A stretch of DNA of 64,000 nt, from assembly GCF_014356525.2 (NCBI RefSeq), contig NC_052510.1:51241119-51305118 (forward strand), written 5' to 3'. The translations under genes were made by a program, and so were the position numbers. Each line of letters begins with the position of its first letter. Positions within the stretch are counted from its first letter, which is position 1. Of the stretch, positions 58,524 to 64,000 are shown one piece after another. The stretch comes from Nilaparvata lugens. Taxonomy: Eukaryota; Arthropoda; Insecta; Hemiptera; Delphacidae. The notes under the pieces were generated by a model. The model did no database searches. It was given only the letters and a program-made list of their open reading frames with translations, and had not been told where the DNA came from.

Positions 58524-60975
58524 TTGTTTGACTCCTTATAATGATGATATCCCACCTGTAACTTTTTACTCTTCCTCTCTAGTTGTCAGTTGAATTAAAT
58601 TCATATCAGGCAACACTGTTTTAATGATTGGGTATGATGGGTTTGTGGTTTGAGGATGATGAGAAACGCTGATTACTTTGGATCGTGTTGAGTGAAGTTG
58701 GTGGTACTACAGGTGGCTCAAAATATCGGATGAAGATTGGCACATCCAGTGTGTGTGGGACGGATAAGTTGAAGAATTTGAAGGAGTACGTGTGGCAAAG
58801 TTGGTTGAAAGTGATGCGTGGGATATTGAGCGTGAGACTCGCTTTTTCGTTGGAAGCAACACCGTCTTGACACGGCAGATAGTAATTACTTTGAGCGATA
58901 GAATCGACCCATCTCAGCTGAGTTGTGATCAGCATCAGGTGGCTCTGCTGCTGTAAGACACGTGACCCAGCAAAGTGAGTTTCAATACGTTCCAAATCAA
59001 GAATAGATCACGCTGATAACTTCATAAATTACATCTCTCTTCGTCCGAATGAAGGTGGCGATTTTTGTGGAAATCTGCTCTACTCGCGCTTGGCTCTTTC
59101 ATCGACAGCTTTTCCTCTTTTCCTGAAGATGATACCCAAATAAACATCATGGTGATGAGTGGAATGATGATATGTGATGAGTGGACTTGTAGCTCTTTAG
59201 TGTACTTTAGTGGGTTCCGAACCACTGAGAAGCGACTTTCAATCTCATAAATGATATGTGGCAGAATTGTTGACCCATTGAACGAGAGCAGGCGAAATGA
59301 AGCAGCGATCAATCTTTCTAGCGCGACCAGGAGACAACTGCTTCACAAGTCACAAGTTATTCAATACTAGTTATTGGCCGTTCCAGTTCATCCTAGCCTT
59401 TCTAGTTGAACAGACAGTTGACTAACTCTTACATTGATATCAAACGTTCATGATTGAGTGTAGACGAACAGATGAACATAATGAGTTCAACTATAGAGTA
59501 AACATTCCCATGCTTCTTCTACGGTTCAGCTGAACCTTTTCAACTGTTCATGATAAGTTTTTTCACACTAGAATATCATGATACTACAGTAAATGAACTA
59601 AATATATATTTTTATCTCACCAGACATAGAATTCAATGGAATGACATACAAATAGAAAGAGCATTATTTTGTAAATACAATTAATTATCGAACGTTCGAG
59701 CTCTCCATTGATTCATTGACAACACGAAATTCACCAATTTTAAACGATGAAATGTATTGATTTATGTACCCTACGGTACATGAATTCAATGATAACCCAT
59801 TTCAAGTGACTGGGCAAAGCTTGTTCCTCATATTCGTACAGCGTGCAGATGTAGAGAATATTTGAATTTTTGCTCCATTCTATAAATCTTCACTTCTATA
59901 AAACGTCTTCCATCATAAATATCAGTAGAACTATCCGAAATACCAACCAGTCATGTGATTCTGTCTATGAGAACTAAGATGCAACGGATGAACCCCTGGA
60001 TATTCTATATGGGAAAACCCCAGGATGGGAGGATGAAACCCAGAAAACTGTTGCCAAACTATTACGTGTATGAAAAATTCGCTGGAAATATCTGAAAATT
60101 TCTTCTTGACATTTTCTAGATAGAATAGAATGTAATCGCTGCCTTTATTTCTACCTTGGGGACCGAGATAGGATCCAGCTGACTCTCTCTTAAACTCAAT
60201 CCTCAAGATCAAAAACAATAAATGTAATCAAAGTTGAAAATCAATTTGATTTCTCTCTGTAAGTCAAATTTCTTGATTTGCAGCCTCACCATCTACAATA
60301 TTATTCTATAAATACTTTGATATAATATTTCTTCGTAGGAAATCCTTTGTTTTTTAGAAATAATTTTGATGATCTTCTTAAAATGTATAAACTCAGGGCT
60401 ACTTATATATTTATTTGAAAAATAAAATTATAGTATGATTTTTTTATTAACAAAATAATAGATTATAGGTTATAATTTGTATTTTTAACCTATTATTTTA
60501 TTAATTTCAATAAAAGGGTGCTATAATTATATTTTACAAATTTTAATGATATTGTTGTTGAGTACAATCTTGATGTGCAGCGAGGAGATGGAAAACTGTT
60601 CTCCAAATTGATAGGAATGGAAGTAGCTTGCCAAATGACGAGATAATAAAAGAGTAGAACAAGCAGCAAGCAGTGGTGTCCTGAGTGAACAGACGTAAGG
60701 TGTCTGTCGCTGTCCATGTGTTGGCTACTAGCCACAGGTCCTGGTCCACTGCCTTCCAACCAGATTCAGTCTTAAAGGAGCACGCATGTCTCTCTCTCTC
60801 TTTTTTCCCCTCTCACACCCTCTCTCTCTCTCTCTCCCGCACGCACTGACTAAAGCAAACACGCATAAACTCCTTCTAGCTTATCCAAAATAGTAGCTTG
60901 TGTTATCTATGGCCCGTACTCTTGACTAGTGACTCTAATAAATGAGACGTCTTCTCGTTTCCAGACAACAAAAGA
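58524..60975. other. Unique sequence, no confident gene
   Basis: 58620-59340 is less AT-rich and open on both strands (58621-58995 and 59022-59312 minus; 58685-58870 plus), without recognisable domains. A donor-like AAAGTGAGTTTC occurs on plus at 58974. A CT tract is at 60787-60838. Confidence 0.35.
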
Positions 60976-61110
60976 GTGTGCAACGTTTTATCTGGGTTGA
61001 GTCATTGTGCTTTTGAGATGTTCTTGAAATTATATAGAATAGTACAAGTTTATTTTGTGTGCAAAGTTTCATCTGGGTTGAGTCATTGTGTTTTTAAGAT
61101 GTTCTCGAGA
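60976..61110. repeat. Imperfect tandem repeat, 81-bp period
   Basis: ATCTGGGTTGAGTCATTGTG and GAGATGTTCT/AAGATGTTCT recur with 81-bp spacing. The second unit is incomplete. Further short repeats of ATCCGTTTTAA follow at 61160-61222. Confidence 0.85.
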
Positions 61111-61225
61111 AAAGCTTTACAGAATGATATGAGATTATTATTTTCCAATTTTTTCACAAATCATCCGTTTTAATTGCGTTAAAACGAATTCGGTTTTAAT
61201 TGCGAATCATCCGTTTTAAATCCGT

Positions 61226-61606
61226 CTGAATTGCGGGTAGAGAACATCTTGTTTGGAAGAGCAAACTAGTACTGGGTTGAATAGAGTACAAAAGTGATCA
61301 GTTTCACATGTTTCTAAGGCGAGATGCACACCGGAGAAACGCATTTCGTGAAACCCTCTTTCATGAAACTGGTTTCATGCAATCCGTTTCACTCGCGCAT
61401 GCATACAAAAGAAACGTTCCCTGCATAATCTTATCAGTCGATTGCGAGCAACTTTCGTTTCACGTTTCCTGAAACTTTTCTCACGAAACGCGTTTCTCCG
61501 GTGTGCATCCCGCCTTAGAAACATGTGAAACTGATCACTTTTGTACTCTATTCAACCCAGTACTAGTTTGCTCTTCCAAACAAGATGTTCTCTACCCGCA
61601 ATTCAG
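61226..61606. repeat. 381-bp near-perfect palindrome
   Basis: Arms of about 98 bp, running from CTGAATTGCGGGTAGAGAAC to GTTTCTAAGGCG, are identical by eye to the inverted right side. Pairing continues inward through GATGCACACCGGAGAAACGC with one to two mismatches. The central 120 bp is not palindromic. The inner part resembles a MITE with GGCGRGATGCACACCGG ends; the outer arms may be an inverted duplication of its flanks. Confidence 0.9.
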
Positions 61607-61699
61607 TATTTGAAAGAAGTCTCTTCTATTATGTACTATATTTGATTTTTGGAAAATCAAGTGAATCCTGGTCCGGGCAAGATATTTATCTCGGGCCAC

Positions 61700-61856
61700 T
61701 CTCGTGTTTCGGATGAACAGGTTAAGACGTCGGACCCGGCTGCCTGAGAAGCAGTCGTTAGGTTATGTCACAGGCAAATTGATCAGTTGCGACCTGAAAA
61801 CTCTGACACCAGCCCTGAGCCAGCTAGGTCACACGATATTATTGTTATTATTATTT
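61700..61856 (+). mobile_element. TAA-associated retroelement 3' end, plus orientation
   Basis: Contains GGACCCGGCTGCCTGAGAAG, GATCAGTTGCGACCTGAAAA and CCTGAGCCAGCTAGGTCACA, then (ATT)n at 61838-61856. It is inverted relative to the copies at 16266 and 36434. Here the tail reads ATT on the element's own strand, so the true sense strand of this family is uncertain. Confidence 0.6.
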
Positions 61857-63285
61857 TTGAAGATATTGTATATTATTAAAGATCATTAATCTATTATTAA
61901 AACGATTATTGATCTATTAATCGAAAACAAAATTTACAGAATATATTATGGAGCTATGTCATGTCATATTTTTGGAATAAAATTTATTGTACTCCAGAAG
62001 AAGAGAAGAAAATACTGTATATTCTACTTTTTTTAATGTTGATTTACATTATTGATTTGGTAAAGTGATCCATTTATACTCCTGAGTCAATTCACCTAGA
62101 TGTTCAGAATTCTGAAAATTTACCATGTTTATGTATGGATGTAAACTGTAAATTTAAATTTCACAGTCGTTGTAACCAGCATAATAATTCATATTATTAT
62201 GTCTATGAATCCCATGAATTTAGATTCGCTAGTTCAGCTGGGATTGAGTAATTACTCTTTGTATAGTATCAATTTATGTACTGTTTTTTCTTTCTACTCA
62301 TCACATCATCATCATCAAGTGATGGAAGCATTCTCAAGCCTGTGAGTAGATAGATATTTTTAGCAATATTATATGTGGTATTTACAGAAAAAACACTCTC
62401 CAACTCCAGTTATATTTGTGAAATGAGTAAACACAAGAATCCTCAAGTGAATTAGCAATTTATTCAGTAATTTATGAAGATTGCCTGATCCCTGAGTGAA
62501 GAATTATGATCGGTTTCATCTTGACAAGCACAGACGTGCTAAATACGGATGTTCAAGAACGTGTCTGTAATTTAAAACTTGGGTTGACGATTTTGCGATG
62601 GACTAGCGCTAGAAGAACCGCTATTAAGACTTCAGCAATGTAATTTACATTAATGTGAGCTCTTTTCACTTTTTTAGCAGACTTGAGTTGCAAGCACTCG
62701 AGAAAATTCGAAATGCAGTTCTGTCTGAATATTGCATGTTTGCTTGACAAGTTATAATTACGAAGACAACGAGGTCCCTCTCACACAACTCATTTCCAAA
62801 TCACGAACGCTCTTCGTGCTTCCAAGGTAGAGAGATTCCTGGATTCCAGGTGTCTGTGAGATTTTCATGAATATGTAAACCATTTGAGGTTGAGAAAAAG
62901 GTTTCATTATTATGAACATTCATGATTCACAGTAGAAAGTATGAAGAACCAAATAAATTAACACACTTGTCTTAAGATTGTTTATCACCTGTGTCATTTC
63001 TGGTACATACTCAGTAAACCTGAATATCAATCCCCTATATATTTTCCACATTTCAATCCACATAGCCTTATTCCATACACTTCAGGAGGAAAATCGTAAG
63101 TCTGTACTTTACTTGAATTTACTTTTCTTGTTCGTCACAATTACTGAACTGCATTTTAAGGGAGCAACGATCCTGCAGTATATGACACGTCAAAGTTTAA
63201 TCTAATATCTACCATCCCTCCTATTTCAACACAACAGATCCCACATAACATACATCAATCAAACATTATTCAACAAGGAAGTCTG
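61857..63285. other. AT-rich unique sequence
   Basis: No supported gene. The frames at 62553-62750 (minus) and 62978-63205 (plus) have no motif. Confidence 0.4.
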
Positions 63286-63840
63286 CTAACATGTATGGAC
63301 ACAATACAATAAGGAATTCCCTGAGTGTTTTTTGAACTCCTTCAAGCCATCAATTTCTCTTATGTGAGATGGGATTGAATTAAATATCTTCATTCCCATA
63401 TAAAACGGGCCACTCTCCAGCAGGCTTAGTCTGTGATGTGGGTAAACAAAACCTCTAAATCTTATATTATGGGGATGACTCACCTGTTTCTCCTCATATA
63501 TTCGTCTATTTTTGAAAACGAAGATTGCTAAATCTAATATATGAATAGCAGGAGCCGTCAGCAATCTCTTTTCATTAAAATAAGGTCTGCAAGAGCGCAT
63601 TGTATTAATCTTATAAATTATCCTAATGGCTTTCTTCTGCAGTATGAATATTCCACTATTCTCTATACTTTTCCCCAAAAAATAACTCCATATCTCATAA
63701 CTGACAGAAAATAAGCGTGATATACAAAAAGAACAGTTTTTTCACTCCCTACTCTAGCCATTACTCTTAATGCAAACAAGGCTCTATTCAATTTACCAGT
63801 GACATGAGAAATATGTATGCTCTCTTCCTATTTTTCGATG
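63286..63840 (-). pseudogene. C-terminal remnant of a jockey/CR1-type LINE reverse transcriptase
   Basis: The minus strand encodes HISHVTGKLNRALFALRVM and LSVMRYGVIFWG in one frame, then in another frame SIENSGIFILQKKAIRII, LLTAPAIHILDLAIFVFKNR and a C-terminus with stop at 63286. This is the thumb and C-terminal part of LINE reverse transcriptases. A TAG at 63828-63830 stands where Trp is usual, and a single-base frameshift lies in the GGGGAAAA run near 63670. Palm and endonuclease domains are absent or beyond this point. It is a dead copy; the exact clade is uncertain. Confidence 0.8.
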
Positions 63841-64000
63841 ATATAATTGTACGAATGAAGGAACTCTATCATTGAAATTAATTTAAATACGCTTCAATGA
63901 ATTGGAAATAATCGAGTATTAGCATAGCGTCCTCTGTATTAGAGGAGGTTATGGTATTAGTGTTTGATCGCGTGATCGATATGGCTCAACATTTTTGGTA

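Noticed and set aside
60493..60759. 88-codon minus-strand frame
   Set aside because: No domain, overlapping alternative frames, and low-complexity ends; likely chance.
1..64000. tRNA, rRNA or CRISPR features
   Set aside because: No B-box/T-loop context with a cloverleaf, no rRNA-like block, and no regularly spaced identical repeats were seen.

Overview
The window looks like intergenic or long-intron DNA from an insect nuclear genome. It is AT-rich, has almost no long open frames, and is full of decayed non-LTR retrotransposons, Helitrons, inverted-repeat MITEs, microsatellites and local tandem duplications. The repeat families resemble those I associate with hemipterans, planthoppers in particular; that assignment is recollection and cannot be proved from the window. 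I see no bacterial-type operon, rRNA, tRNA or CRISPR array.

Layout. 1-8 kb: unique AT-rich DNA with a 149-bp tandem duplication and a Helitron-like element (5252-5956) ending in a large foldback. 8-11 kb: CT/CAAT microsatellites on the 3' tails of two LINE fragments, then two foldback elements. 11-19 kb: mostly unique, with a TAA-tailed retroelement end, a duplicated block and a GC-richer block (18340-18740) that may be conserved regulatory DNA. 19-30 kb: three Helitron pieces (one interrupted by a TAA-tailed element) and a recent 1.18-kb tandem duplication with 9-bp microhomology at its borders. 30-31 kb: a broken RTE-type LINE. 32.7-36.5 kb: the most structured part, a pile-up at TAA microsatellites: a TA-flanked MITE, then two R4/Dong-type non-LTR retrotransposons of different lineages in the same orientation, then a TAA-tailed element in the opposite orientation. 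37-40 kb: three MITEs, two with clear target-site duplications. 40-52 kb: largely unique, with a 224-bp tandem duplication and a 1.4-kb pyrimidine-biased block. 52-54 kb: another MITE, the best candidate host exon (minus strand), and a third Helitron copy. 54-64 kb: MITEs, a GC-rich block near 56.3 kb, a near-perfect 381-bp palindrome at 61.2-61.6 kb, another TAA-tailed element and a broken LINE reverse transcriptase on the minus strand.

Host genes. The only host exon I can argue for is at 52638-53095 on the minus strand. It has a splice acceptor, about 300 bp of 5' UTR, a 53-codon start exon with an N-glycosylation sequon, and a consensus phase-0 splice donor. Its product resembles the extracellular N-terminus of a class A neuropeptide GPCR, possibly the CCAP receptor. 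No later exon was found, so the window would hold the 5' part of a gene with long introns. Two much weaker exon-like segments are listed with low confidence.

Retroelement activity. The second R4/Dong copy (34250-36302) keeps one open frame through reverse transcriptase, CCHC zinc knuckle and restriction-like endonuclease. It is the least decayed protein-coding sequence here, but it is 5'-truncated. Limits: exact element ends, family names and host-gene identity come from reading alone, without alignment.
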